A stretch of DNA of 45,729 nt. Source: Caccovivens sp964594865 (GTDB taxonomy: Bacteria > Bacillota > Clostridia > Christensenellales > UBA1242). Of this stretch, positions 26,201-32,548 are shown in pieces; the first letter of the stretch is position 1; the number at the start of each line of letters is the position of its first letter. The position numbers were made by a program, and so were the translations under genes. The stretch spans positions 1 through 45,729 of the forward strand of contig CAZQMZ010000007.1 of the NCBI GenBank assembly GCA_964594865.1, in the 5' to 3' direction. The notes beneath the pieces are model-generated. The model saw only the letters and a list, made by a program, of their open reading frames with translations. It had not been told where the DNA came from and made no database searches.

Positions 26201-27001
26201 ATCTACATAATTTTTGCAAAAAGAAAGCTCACGCGGAAGAGAAGCAAAATTTTCTTCGCATGTTGCACACACAAAACTGCTTTGTGTCTTTTCTTTGCGA
26301 TTTATGAAATATAAATATCTGTCAAAAAGGTGTTTAAATTCAAAATAACCGTTTTTACTGTTGGCAAAAAGCACCATCACGCGACTTGTTTCCAACGCAC
26401 GAAAAGTGTCTTCTTCTCCTTCTTTTTGGGTTAAATTTTGCAAAAAATATACTTTTTTGCCGCTTTTTTCTAAATTTTCAACAATTTTTTGTGCTTTTTC
26501 AAGAATTTCCTTCTCTTCTTTGGCTACGCACAAAATGACGTCATATTCATTTTTGACAGAAATTTCTTCATATTTTTTCTTGATTTTTTCAATCCGTCTT
26601 GCTTGCTTTTGAAAGTCAGCTTTGCTTTCATCTGGTGCAAGTTCAAGTGCTTTTTGATAATCTTCATCATCAAGAATCGAAACAACTTTTTTAAAAAAAC
26701 GTGGTCGTCGCGATGTCCCTTTTTTGTTGGTATAACAAATTATTTTGTTTTTTGCCAACGCTCTTCCAAAATATCCTTCAAAGGAAAGTGGAAAGTATGA
26801 CAAAATTTTGTCAAACTCAACAACAGCGTCATCAAAACGCAAGGCGCGTTGAATCTCGTTGGCGCCAACAATCAAAACATCTTCTTCTTTCAACGCGTGT
26901 TCGTTGACATACAAAGTTCCGCAAAACGCACATTTGACCATGTTTTGCCCGACAACTTTATATTCTCTTCCTCCACAATTTTTACAAACACGCTCCCTCA
27001 T
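23276..27001 (-). CDS. Zinc ribbon / degenerate TIR-like / helical repeat / 3-TM / GLUG-repeat protein (ESCRT-like operon)
   Basis: This 1241-residue protein is a multi-domain membrane sensor-like protein. Residues 6-28 form a zinc ribbon (CKNCGG, then CAFCG). Residues 40-150 resemble the TPR-like linker seen before TIR domains in Clostridial zinc-ribbon/TIR proteins. Residues about 152-290 resemble a TIR domain (YDVILCVAKEEKE, KKVYFLQNL, TSRVMVLFANSKN). In my alignment from memory the conserved Glu of the KNEW segment of TIR NADases is replaced (KHLFDRYL), so it is probably not an NADase. Residues 300-780 are helical repeats. Three membrane spans lie at about 801-897. The outer part (898-1241) has six GLUG-type motifs (IGGMVGKNSGEI, LGGLVGQ and similar). 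The gene is last in the operon, 26 nt after the Vps4-like gene. Confidence 0.7.
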   Translation of the reverse strand: MRERVCKNCGGREYKVVGQNMVKCAFCGTLYVNEHALKEEDVLIVGANEIQRALRFDDAVVEFDKILSYFPLSFEGYFGRALAKNKIICYTNKKGTSRRPRFFKKVVSILDDEDYQKALELAPDESKADFQKQARRIEKIKKKYEEISVKNEYDVILCVAKEEKEILEKAQKIVENLEKSGKKVYFLQNLTQKEGEEDTFRALETSRVMVLFANSKNGYFEFKHLFDRYLYFINRKEKTQSSFVCATCEENFASLPRELSFCKNYVDLNSKTFVQDVEDVVKREIEKSIKETAKIETIKLDKVQPQKKEYINLETISPQELGNYEVHNIAVDNQNKIQWIYLTLKNSDFETARKLIDEELENQPYSSELLFAQLLAEKKIKTPEDFFSSISNFNDKEKIDNILRYASKNFAENFVDGWENLIEELNDEDYYIKYLTYLATYFSPNRENFIQSAQNLAIESQNEELIEDVLKCFDPKDVDRFISFYFSLAQAMDSEKYYRKILEIDPGHAPSNIALFLHKFKTTIDILTYRNAEEIENMLKYFSDENIFNFVDKVVDMILSVAFIDLEQAQKQIDFYIAYINNEKDLSSICVKIAKKFQEFFFFKQAERYLAIAISKDQNNFKLYWTLIQVKAHCRSDNELIISNVKVIEFPEWGTLLSLADDKHKEFYAEIASKGNLYKGTRVAFKEDLPDKVHLVTKLQEFLSRNEKVLLEYEMENAEVSKYFHVQFVPFESYLKELENIETFGEYYDMVEKIERRLDALDLNLDMSVNVLKLDEKMGKATKVVNSENEIEPRKKEKNKKILWTALCVVFEVFPLCFTTILFLLTAIIPKNIYMNFSQNFLISSLVYCVFIALGNFVAYVILKKRRTLKQRLYFLIFSVIGALDFLLFCFAFYPSTQIEISNAKELQALLKNAPYANFVLTDDIDFDGQEWKSCNFYGSLDGQNFEISNIKLTSSFFEKNSGEIQSLTITVQDVTLKNVSLFGILASSNTGTITDCTVNGNITISTELDAVIGGMVGKNSGEITLSESDVTFIVEAQNNVNLGGLVGQISSSSAKIYQNLVTVHIDLNVDNVEEINVGGLIGFSNVNSEIAENSVQVNIDVSGSATNVNLGGLVGYGSNSSHDNHTSGTISTEDSLTNGYVGGLYGQYVNSSLENSILHSYSQVEISSRLTCGTIVGGLAGTIEYCFSDQTDFQVYGERLTTAGRTSHCENVTEYDAEFGFDEKIWEIDENSFPKLIWEI

Positions 27002-27027
27002 ATTTTTCCTTGTTTAAAAAATTTTTG

Positions 27028-28161
27028 TTATGATTTCTTTCCCTTTTTTATGTAGCCGTTTTCTTCGTTGTATTTTTCAAATTCTTCCAACTCTTTTGCC
27101 GTCACACTTGGCGGAAAATTTTCCAGCACTCGATCAAAATCGTCGTTTGTCACCAACACCACTTTGTCGGTTGCAATTGCTTGCAAAAGAGGTTCGTCTT
27201 TGGCTCGGTCGCAAAGCTCTTCAATGTCTGCGCCCGTATACCCTTCCGTTTGCGCAACAATTTTATCTACGTCAAAATCTTTGTTCACCGGCACGCCTTT
27301 CATGCTTTTTTCAATCATAAATTTTCTTGCTGGCGCATCCGGAAGTGAAAGATATATCTTCTGCGAAAAACGTCCCGAACGCATTGCTGCACTGTCAATA
27401 TCCCAAGGTCGATTTGTTGCACCAAGCAAAAGCAAGTTTGGATTTTTGCCCGCAAAGCCGTCAATTTGTTGCAAAAATTCGTTAACCCTTTTGTCGTTGT
27501 GAGTGTCCAATCCGCGCTTCCCAATCAAGCTGTCCATTTCGTCAATGAAGATGATTGCACGGTCTTGCTTGTTGGCTTCTTCAAAAAGTGAATTTATGTT
27601 TTTCTCACTTTCACCAACCCATTTGCTGACAATGTCCGATCCTTTCACTGCATAGAATTTTGCCCCAACTTCGTTGGCAATCGCCTTTGCAATCATCGTC
27701 TTTCCTGTGCCCGGAGGTCCATACAAAAGCACTCCACCGCCTGTCTTTTTGCCATACATTTTATATTTTTCTGGATACTTTGTTGGATTTATCATCTTGA
27801 TCGTGATTGCTTTTTTGACATCTTCAAGCCCAGCAACATCGTCAAATGTGACATTTGGAATTTCTGCGGTCTGCCATTTTTTGACTTCATCTTCTTCATC
27901 AATTTGCTCGTCTTTTCTTTTGTTGATTTTTTGCGGAGTCTTTTCCAAATTTTCCGCAATCTCAACCAGTCTTCTTGCACGCTCCACCCGAACTTCTTTC
28001 AAATTGCCTTTACTTATTTTTGCCATTTGCATCATGGTTTCGCTTGCAAGCAAAAAATTCCGTCTGGCAAGCGTCAAGTTTCCTTTTGCTTTTGCCAGCT
28101 TTCCTTTCTCCATATACATATTGAAAGCGTCATTCAGCATATTGATGTTTTTTTCAGCCAT
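27028..28161 (-). CDS. Vps4-like AAA ATPase with N-terminal MIT-like domain
   Basis: I start at the ATG at 28161, preceded by GGTGAG; the longer reading needs TTG. The product has 377 residues. Residues 3-75 form a three-helix bundle resembling an MIT domain (YMEKGKLAKAKGNLTLARRN). One AAA domain follows with Walker A GPPGTGKT (148-155), pore loop SKWVGESEKN (179-188) almost identical to eukaryotic Vps4, Walker B IIFIDEMD (203-210), sensor 1 GATNRPWDID and an Arg-rich RSGRF second region. The C-terminal PPSVTAKELEEFEKYNEENG matches the closing helix of the Vps4/katanin clade. The Vps4 beta domain seems absent. Vps4 disassembles ESCRT-III filaments; two ESCRT-III-like genes lie directly upstream in the operon. 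Confidence 0.85.
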   Translation of the reverse strand: MAEKNINMLNDAFNMYMEKGKLAKAKGNLTLARRNFLLASETMMQMAKISKGNLKEVRVERARRLVEIAENLEKTPQKINKRKDEQIDEEDEVKKWQTAEIPNVTFDDVAGLEDVKKAITIKMINPTKYPEKYKMYGKKTGGGVLLYGPPGTGKTMIAKAIANEVGAKFYAVKGSDIVSKWVGESEKNINSLFEEANKQDRAIIFIDEMDSLIGKRGLDTHNDKRVNEFLQQIDGFAGKNPNLLLLGATNRPWDIDSAAMRSGRFSQKIYLSLPDAPARKFMIEKSMKGVPVNKDFDVDKIVAQTEGYTGADIEELCDRAKDEPLLQAIATDKVVLVTNDDFDRVLENFPPSVTAKELEEFEKYNEENGYIKKGKKS

Positions 28162-28183
28162 ATTCGATCTCACCAATTATATT

Positions 28184-28786
28184 TTATTTTCCTGAACTTT
28201 CATTTTCAATTTTCTTTCGAATCTCTGCCATTTCTTTTTCCAGGTTTTCTTCTGAAAGTTCGTCTTGACTTGCCTGTTCTTCAATGAACTTCTCAAATTC
28301 TTCGTCGCTCATTTGCTTTCCGCTCTTGTCAAGCCCTTGATTATAGAAAGTTTCTTGACTCATCTCCATAAAGTTGTCCATTTGTTCTGTTTGAGTTTCA
28401 ACTGCTGCCATTGCCTCTTCAAATTGTGCTTGAATTTTTGCAAATTCTTTAGCGTCCGCAAGTTTGGACATCTCTTTGGAAATGTCGCTCATCCCTTTCA
28501 AAAATTGTGATGTCATCATTGTGACGTCTTTCATTTGTGCCGTGATTTCAAAATTTAAAAGCATCTCTTGTGCACGCTTTTGCTGTTGCACTGTCATTTT
28601 ATAACCCGAAAGTGCCAAGTTGTATTGTGCTTCCAAATCCTTTTGTTTTGCACGTTTTGCCGCATTAACAAACACCTTTTTCTGCTCTTCAAGTTTGTTG
28701 ATTTGCTTGTTCATTGTGTTGATTGTTCTTTTGATCAACATCTTCTTCTCAATTTCTTTTTGTTGTTTTGATTTGAAAATTCCCAT
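28184..28786 (-). CDS. ESCRT-III (Vps2/Snf7)-like protein with C-terminal MIM1-like motif
   Basis: The 200-residue protein is all helical and charged. It opens with MGIFKSK, a long basic helical hairpin covers residues 9-80, and an acidic C-terminal half follows. The segment FLKGMSDISKEMSKLADAKE and then EEAMAAVETQTEQMDNFME closely resemble the Vps2/Vps24/CHMP core. The C-terminus has EENLEKEMAEIRK (about 179-191), which fits the MIM1 consensus (D/E)xxLxxRLxxL(K/R) except that Glu replaces the Arg. MIM1 tails bind Vps4 MIT domains. The Vps4-like gene follows 22 nt downstream. PspA/Vipp1 would be the ordinary bacterial relatives, but the length, acidic tail and MIM1 favour a true Vps2-like protein. 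Confidence 0.75.
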   Translation of the reverse strand: MGIFKSKQQKEIEKKMLIKRTINTMNKQINKLEEQKKVFVNAAKRAKQKDLEAQYNLALSGYKMTVQQQKRAQEMLLNFEITAQMKDVTMMTSQFLKGMSDISKEMSKLADAKEFAKIQAQFEEAMAAVETQTEQMDNFMEMSQETFYNQGLDKSGKQMSDEEFEKFIEEQASQDELSEENLEKEMAEIRKKIENESSGK

Positions 28787-28789
28787 TTT

Positions 28790-29410
28790 TTATTCCTCCA
28801 TTTGTATTTTTTTCTTTTTTTGTTTATTTTCTTGTTTTTCTTCCAGAAGTTCGTTTTCATCTGCAAGCTGATTTTCTTTTTCAAACATTGCCAAGATTTC
28901 TTCTTCGTTCTTGCCAATGCCATAGATTGGTTCGCTGACTTCATATGCCGATTGCACTTCGGTGAAAAGTTCGTCTGCCGAAGTGAGAATGTCTTCATTT
29001 GCCACTCTTGTCACCAAAGCTTTATTCAAAAATTTTGCAAGTCGTTTCTGATCTTTCAAAAGTTCCGAAAGTGGCACTTTGGTCTGAGTTTTGAAAAAGT
29101 TGTTGCTGTCGTATGCGTCTTTAAGTTTGTTCATAAGGCGGATGTTATACAACAAATACATTCCTCTTTCCATGCAAGTTTGCTTTTCTTCGTTCAAATG
29201 CATAATCTTCTTTGCATAAAACAATTGCAAATCTTTGCTTTTTTCCTTTTTACCTTTTTCAATAAGCGCGTCAATTTCTTTCACCTTTTGAAAAACTTCC
29301 GCTTCCACTGTCCGTTCTTGACGTTCCAGCTCACAAATGGAATTGACCAGATCTTCACGATTCAGGTTCTTGAATTTGTTTCGTTTAAATATTTTGCTCA
29401 ACAGTCCCAT
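28790..29410 (-). CDS. Second ESCRT-III-like helical protein
   Basis: I start at the ATG at 29410, 5 nt after AAAGGAG, giving 206 residues. It begins MGLLSKIFKRNKFK, which would form an amphipathic basic helix like the membrane-binding N-terminus of Snf7. A long helical hairpin (about 20-115) follows: REDLVNSICELERQERTVEA, then LQLFYAKKIMHLNEEKQTC. The rest is an acidic helical region and a charged Glu/Lys tail. There is no clear MIM1 motif. Resemblance to Snf7-type ESCRT-III is in layout more than in sequence, so this assignment is weaker than for its neighbour, with which it overlaps in operon order (3-nt gap). Confidence 0.6.
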   Translation of the reverse strand: MGLLSKIFKRNKFKNLNREDLVNSICELERQERTVEAEVFQKVKEIDALIEKGKKEKSKDLQLFYAKKIMHLNEEKQTCMERGMYLLYNIRLMNKLKDAYDSNNFFKTQTKVPLSELLKDQKRLAKFLNKALVTRVANEDILTSADELFTEVQSAYEVSEPIYGIGKNEEEILAMFEKENQLADENELLEEKQENKQKKKKIQMEE

Positions 29411-29424
29411 TTTTTCTCCTTTTT

Positions 29425-29784
29425 TCAATAATTCTCGCCTTGATTGACTTTGTTTATTTGCTCCAACAACTGAAGATATATCTTTCTCGTGTTTTCATCT
29501 GCAAATTCCAAAGCTTTTTTGCATTCCATCATCTTCGTCGCATCTTTGTTTTGAAGTGGATTGGAATATAACTCATCTTCATTTTTCACTTTAAGTTTTG
29601 CAAGCATCAATCCCCAATATGCATCCGCACAAAATTCGTCAAGTTCAAGCGCAATTTTGAAATTCATCTCTGCTTGCTCAAAAAAGTTTTCGCTTAGATT
29701 GAGATATCCAAGTTTAAGCTGTTTTGTTGTCTTGATTTCGTCTTCTGGCGAAATTTTGTTTGAAGTTTGATAAGTTCTTTTCAT
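29425..29784 (-). CDS. Small TPR-like protein of the ESCRT-like operon
   Basis: The 119-residue protein has TPR-type helices: LKLGYLNLSENFFEQAEMNF followed by KIALELDEFCADAYWGLMLA is one and a half classic TPR units, and a closing helical pair covers residues 80-115. Such proteins act as scaffolds. Its start overlaps the previous gene's stop by 4 nt, and its stop is 14 nt before the next start, so it belongs to the operon. The large TIR/GLUG protein at the end of the operon has similar helical repeats, so this may be an adaptor for the filament or ATPase; that is inference. Confidence 0.7.
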   Translation of the reverse strand: MKRTYQTSNKISPEDEIKTTKQLKLGYLNLSENFFEQAEMNFKIALELDEFCADAYWGLMLAKLKVKNEDELYSNPLQNKDATKMMECKKALEFADENTRKIYLQLLEQINKVNQGENY

Positions 29785-30191
29785 GCGTTAATCTCTTCCT
29801 TTTTGCGCTGAACAATATACGCTTCAACCTCTTCCAAAAGTCGAAAACAAGTTTCTTGATTGTTGTCCTTTGCCGTTGCAAGTTTGAGATCGTCCAATTT
29901 GTTTGAAATCTTGTTGTCAATCATAAGCACTTTCTCGTTTGTGGTTGGATTGAAAAAGCGAATGTTGTCCTTCACTTCAACAAGACGTCGACATAGGTCG
30001 TCATTTCCGTTGGCATAAACAATGATACTTTCAACATTTGCAACCATGTTTGCAATTGACTTCTTGTTTTTATGAACTCCTGCATTTCCGCCGTTTTTCT
30101 CGTTCTTTGGCTTGATGTAAAACTCACGAACAATATAGAAAATTGCCAAACCAATAACGATAAACAGACAAATTATGTATAATGCCGTCAT
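29781..30191 (-). CDS. Single-pass membrane protein with helical cytoplasmic domain (ESCRT-like operon)
   Basis: I do not recognise the family. The 136-residue protein has one N-terminal membrane span (ALYIICLFIVIGLAIFYIV, residues 3-21), a Lys/Asn-rich linker to residue 45, and a helical domain (about 45-130) with NDDLCRRLVEVKDNIRFF and ETCFRLLEEVEAYI. The predicted topology is N-out with the soluble domain in the cytoplasm. It sits between the SPFH gene (21-nt gap) and the TPR gene (4-nt overlap) and could anchor the filament proteins at the membrane, as YdjH-type proteins do in the Bacillus ydj operon; the comparison is inference. Confidence 0.7.
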   Translation of the reverse strand: MTALYIICLFIVIGLAIFYIVREFYIKPKNEKNGGNAGVHKNKKSIANMVANVESIIVYANGNDDLCRRLVEVKDNIRFFNPTTNEKVLMIDNKISNKLDDLKLATAKDNNQETCFRLLEEVEAYIVQRKKEEINA

Positions 30192-30212
30192 ATTCTCTCC
30201 TTTTTTTGTTTT

Positions 30213-31028
30213 TTAAAGCTTTTCACCGCAGTTTGAACAAAATGTTGAACCATCAGCATTTTCCGTTCCACAAGAAGCACAAATTCTTCTTATCTTCTCA
30301 CCGCAATTGGAACAAAATTTGTCCGTTCTTGACAAGATTGCTCCACAGTTGGAACATCTCAACTGTGCCTCTGTTTTGTTTGATTGCAAGTTGTTCATAC
30401 GTTTGCGGTCATCTTCGTCGATTATAATATTTGCAATATTGAAAGAAAAAACCGCAATTCCATATTCACTTTGAAGTTTGTGTGAAAGCACAATCAAAAC
30501 TTTTTGTGAAATCGCTTTCTTGTGAAGAGCAATTTGGTTGTATGAGATTTTGTTCTCCTTGATGTATTCCAACGCCACCGTTTCCATGACCGACACAACA
30601 TTGGATTGCAACCTTTCTTGAAGAAAATCTGCCGTCAACTCTTCATTTGCACCAACGAGATATAAATAACACTTTCGCGGATCACCCACTTGCACTTCAA
30701 AATCACCGCTGAACCCTGCGTGATAGTCCGTCTGCAAGTTTTCATCCAACAGCAAAATTTTTTGAGGAGTCCCCCAGAGCATTTTCAACTTTGCCGTCTT
30801 AGACATATAAAGCACTTCCAACGAACAGTTTATTTCATTTTTGAAATCAACAAATTCGGAGATGAGATATTTGCCAGACGACAGTGTTTGAAGCATTTGT
30901 CCATCCTCAATTAAAATGGCATTGTGAGTTTCCGGCACAATAAGCGTCGTTTTTGGATCTAACTTTTCAATTGGAACTTTTGAGAAAAGTTTGTCGTTGT
31001 TGCCGATGAATTTGATCGTGATGTCCAT
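30213..31028 (-). CDS. SPFH/stomatin-like protein with double zinc ribbon (YdjI-like)
   Basis: The 271-residue protein resembles B. subtilis YdjI. Residues 20-200 form an SPFH-like domain (TTLIVPETHNAILIEDGQML, then FEVQVGDPRKCYLYLVG) and a helical stretch to about 220. Two zinc ribbons follow (222-271) with four CxxC knuckles: CSNCGAIL, FCSNCGEKI, CASCGTEN, FCSNCGEKL. YdjI is known to link the PspA protein to the membrane in B. subtilis. Here it leads an operon that has ESCRT-III-like and Vps4-like genes in place of pspA. The ribosome binding site is TTAGGAG. SPFH proteins form oligomers on inner membranes; the ribbons may bind partners. Confidence 0.85.
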   Translation of the reverse strand: MDITIKFIGNNDKLFSKVPIEKLDPKTTLIVPETHNAILIEDGQMLQTLSSGKYLISEFVDFKNEINCSLEVLYMSKTAKLKMLWGTPQKILLLDENLQTDYHAGFSGDFEVQVGDPRKCYLYLVGANEELTADFLQERLQSNVVSVMETVALEYIKENKISYNQIALHKKAISQKVLIVLSHKLQSEYGIAVFSFNIANIIIDEDDRKRMNNLQSNKTEAQLRCSNCGAILSRTDKFCSNCGEKIRRICASCGTENADGSTFCSNCGEKL

Positions 31029-31038
31029 AACTCTCCTA

Positions 31039-31101
31039 AGAAGAAAATTTCTTCTTTATAAATTTTATCAAAAGAAAAGCAAAATGTCAAAAGAAAAGCA
31101 A
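31039..31101 (-). promoter_or_regulatory. Promoter of the ESCRT-like operon with repeats
   Basis: On the minus strand TTGACA (31084-31089), a 16-nt spacer and TAAAAT (31062-31067) form the promoter. Two exact 16-bp direct repeats on the plus strand (TCAAAAGAAAAGCAAA at 31068-31083 and 31086-31101) flank the -35 box at an 18-bp step. A near-perfect palindrome of AAGAAG and CTTCTT arms (31039-31057) lies in the 5' leader. Both suggest regulated expression. Confidence 0.55.
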
Positions 31102-31118
31102 ATTTATCCATTATTTTC

Positions 31119-31148
31119 TTTGCCTTTTTTTTGTTGTTGTGCTAGAAT
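31119..31148 (+). promoter_or_regulatory. Promoter of the SDR gene
   Basis: TTGCCT (31119-31124), an 18-nt spacer and TAGAAT (31143-31148) face the gene at 31170. It diverges from the ESCRT-like operon promoter. Confidence 0.45.
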
Positions 31149-31169
31149 TTCAAATATATGGAGGTTTTT

Positions 31170-31964
31170 ATGAAAAAAATTGCAATTGTAACCGGCGCTT
31201 CATCGGGAATGGGGAAAAGATTTTGTTTTGAAATTGACAAATTGGGCTTGGACGAAATTTGGGGCTTGGCTTTGAAAACTGACGATGTTGAAAGCATGAA
31301 AACAGAACTTAAAACACCTTTCAAGTTTTTTGATCTGGATTTGACAAAAGAAGAAAGTTTCGCAACTGTGGAAAAAGCGTTGAAAGCTGAAAAAGAAGTC
31401 AGTGTTGAATGGCTTGTCAATGCAAGTGGATATGGCAAATTTGGACGATATGACGAAATCAGCATGGAAGCACAACTTGGTATGATTGACTTGAACTGCA
31501 AAGCTCTCACACACATGACTCTCTTGTGTCTGCCATTTATGCAAAAAGGTGCGCGCATTGTGGAGTTTGGATCGGTTGCATCCTTTCAACCAATTCCATA
31601 TATCGCTGTGTATGGCGCCAGCAAAGCTTTTGTTCTCTCTTTCTCTCGTGCAATGAACAGAGAACTCAAAAGTCGCAAGATTTCCGTTTCTTGCCTTTGT
31701 CCGTTTTGGACAAAAACAGCGTTTTTCGATCGCGCAACAAAAATCAATTCCGACAAAAAAGTTATCACAAAATATGTTGCAATGTATGACCCTGAAAAAC
31801 TTATCAAACGTGCAATGAAAGGTGCACTCAAACGCAAAGAAGTGATCATGTATGGCTTTATTGCCAGAGTGCAGACTTTGATGGTGAAGATTTTCCCTCA
31901 CAAAATGGTTATGTCCATTTGGGAAAAACAACAAAAATTTAAAAAGACATATAAAAACAAATAA
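31170..31964 (+). CDS. Short-chain dehydrogenase/reductase
   Basis: I place the start at 31170, after GGAGG; the product has 264 residues. It shows the classical SDR nucleotide motif TGASSGMGKRF near residue 9, NASGYGKFG near 90, a catalytic Ser in VEFGSVASFQP, and YGASKAFV (Tyr-xxx-Lys) near 153. Length and motifs fit NAD(P)H-dependent oxidoreductases of the DltE/YqjQ kind. The substrate is unknown. It is a single gene with its own promoter and a strong terminator, divergent from the ESCRT-like operon. Confidence 0.85.
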   Translation: MKKIAIVTGASSGMGKRFCFEIDKLGLDEIWGLALKTDDVESMKTELKTPFKFFDLDLTKEESFATVEKALKAEKEVSVEWLVNASGYGKFGRYDEISMEAQLGMIDLNCKALTHMTLLCLPFMQKGARIVEFGSVASFQPIPYIAVYGASKAFVLSFSRAMNRELKSRKISVSCLCPFWTKTAFFDRATKINSDKKVITKYVAMYDPEKLIKRAMKGALKRKEVIMYGFIARVQTLMVKIFPHKMVMSIWEKQQKFKKTYKNK

Positions 31965-31975
31965 TTTTATGCACT

Positions 31976-32003
31976 AGCCTTGATATAAATCAAGGCTTTT
32001 TTT
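31976..32003 (+). terminator. Terminator after the SDR gene
   Basis: AGCCTTGAT, loop ATAA, and ATCAAGGCT form a perfect 9-bp stem followed by seven T. Confidence 0.9.
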
Positions 32004-32128
32004 GTCTCTTAAAAATTGTCTTGTCAGGAAAGTTTACACATTTTTTGACGATTTTTAATACATTGTTAATGTGTAGAGTTTTTCTATACATAAAAGTCGT
32101 ACATAAGAAATCTTTTTAGGAGGCACAA

Positions 32129-32332
32129 ATGAACTTTTTTGGAGGCTCAAATTGTGGCGAAGTTGGAAGAGATTGCAACGGCGGATGTGACAGTTGCTCC
32201 CTCATCTTCTTGCTTTTGCTCTTACAAAACTGTGGCTGTGGCTTCGGCGGACACAAGGACGGACAAATCTGCATTGATTGCGACACTCTTTTGTTCTTAA
32301 TTTTGCTCTCAAATTGCGGATGCAACAAGTGA
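32129..32332 (+). CDS. Small Cys-rich hydrophobic protein with internal duplication
   Basis: The 67-residue protein follows a perfect AGGAGG ribosome binding site and ends before a terminator, so it is clearly a gene. It holds two copies of a 19-residue unit: CDSCSLIFLLLLLQNCGCG (about 20-38) and CIDCDTLLFLILLSNCGCN (about 48-66). Each has a CxxC, a run of hydrophobic residues and a closing NCGC. The 67 residues contain eleven Cys in total, including those in the NCG and DC of the N-terminal part. Each unit could be a membrane hairpin pinned by disulfides or a metal site. I know of no function; small Cys-rich hydrophobic proteins are common in this bacterial group. Confidence 0.75.
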   Translation: MNFFGGSNCGEVGRDCNGGCDSCSLIFLLLLLQNCGCGFGGHKDGQICIDCDTLLFLILLSNCGCNK

Positions 32333-32398
32333 AATAAATAAATTTTATTGAAAATTTATATTCATAACATCAATTTTTGCTTGACGCGTCACAGTTTA

Positions 32399-32424
32399 AA
32401 AAAATCCCTCACGGGATTTTTTAT
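32399..32424 (+). terminator. Terminator after the Cys-rich gene
   Basis: AATCCC, loop TCAC and GGGATT, with flanking A and T runs on both sides that extend the stem, followed by T-rich DNA. Confidence 0.8.
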
Positions 32425-32548
32425 TTTCAACCAACATTTTTTTGACCTTTTTGTTGATATTTTAATGTTTTTTCTATAAAATTGTTTACTTTTTGTGTTT
32501 TTTATTGTAAAATAGGGCTAGGAAATAAATTGATTTTAGGAGAAGGAT

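Noticed and set aside
27028..28161. The AAA ATPase as FtsH or a ClpX-like protease partner
   Set aside because: There is no protease domain or zinc motif, and the pore loop and C-terminal helix match the Vps4/katanin clade.
28184..29410. The two helical proteins as ordinary PspA/Vipp1
   Set aside because: They lack the roughly 220-residue uniform PspA layout I would expect, one has a MIM1-like acidic tail, and a Vps4-type ATPase is adjacent; a PspA origin cannot be fully excluded without structure comparison.
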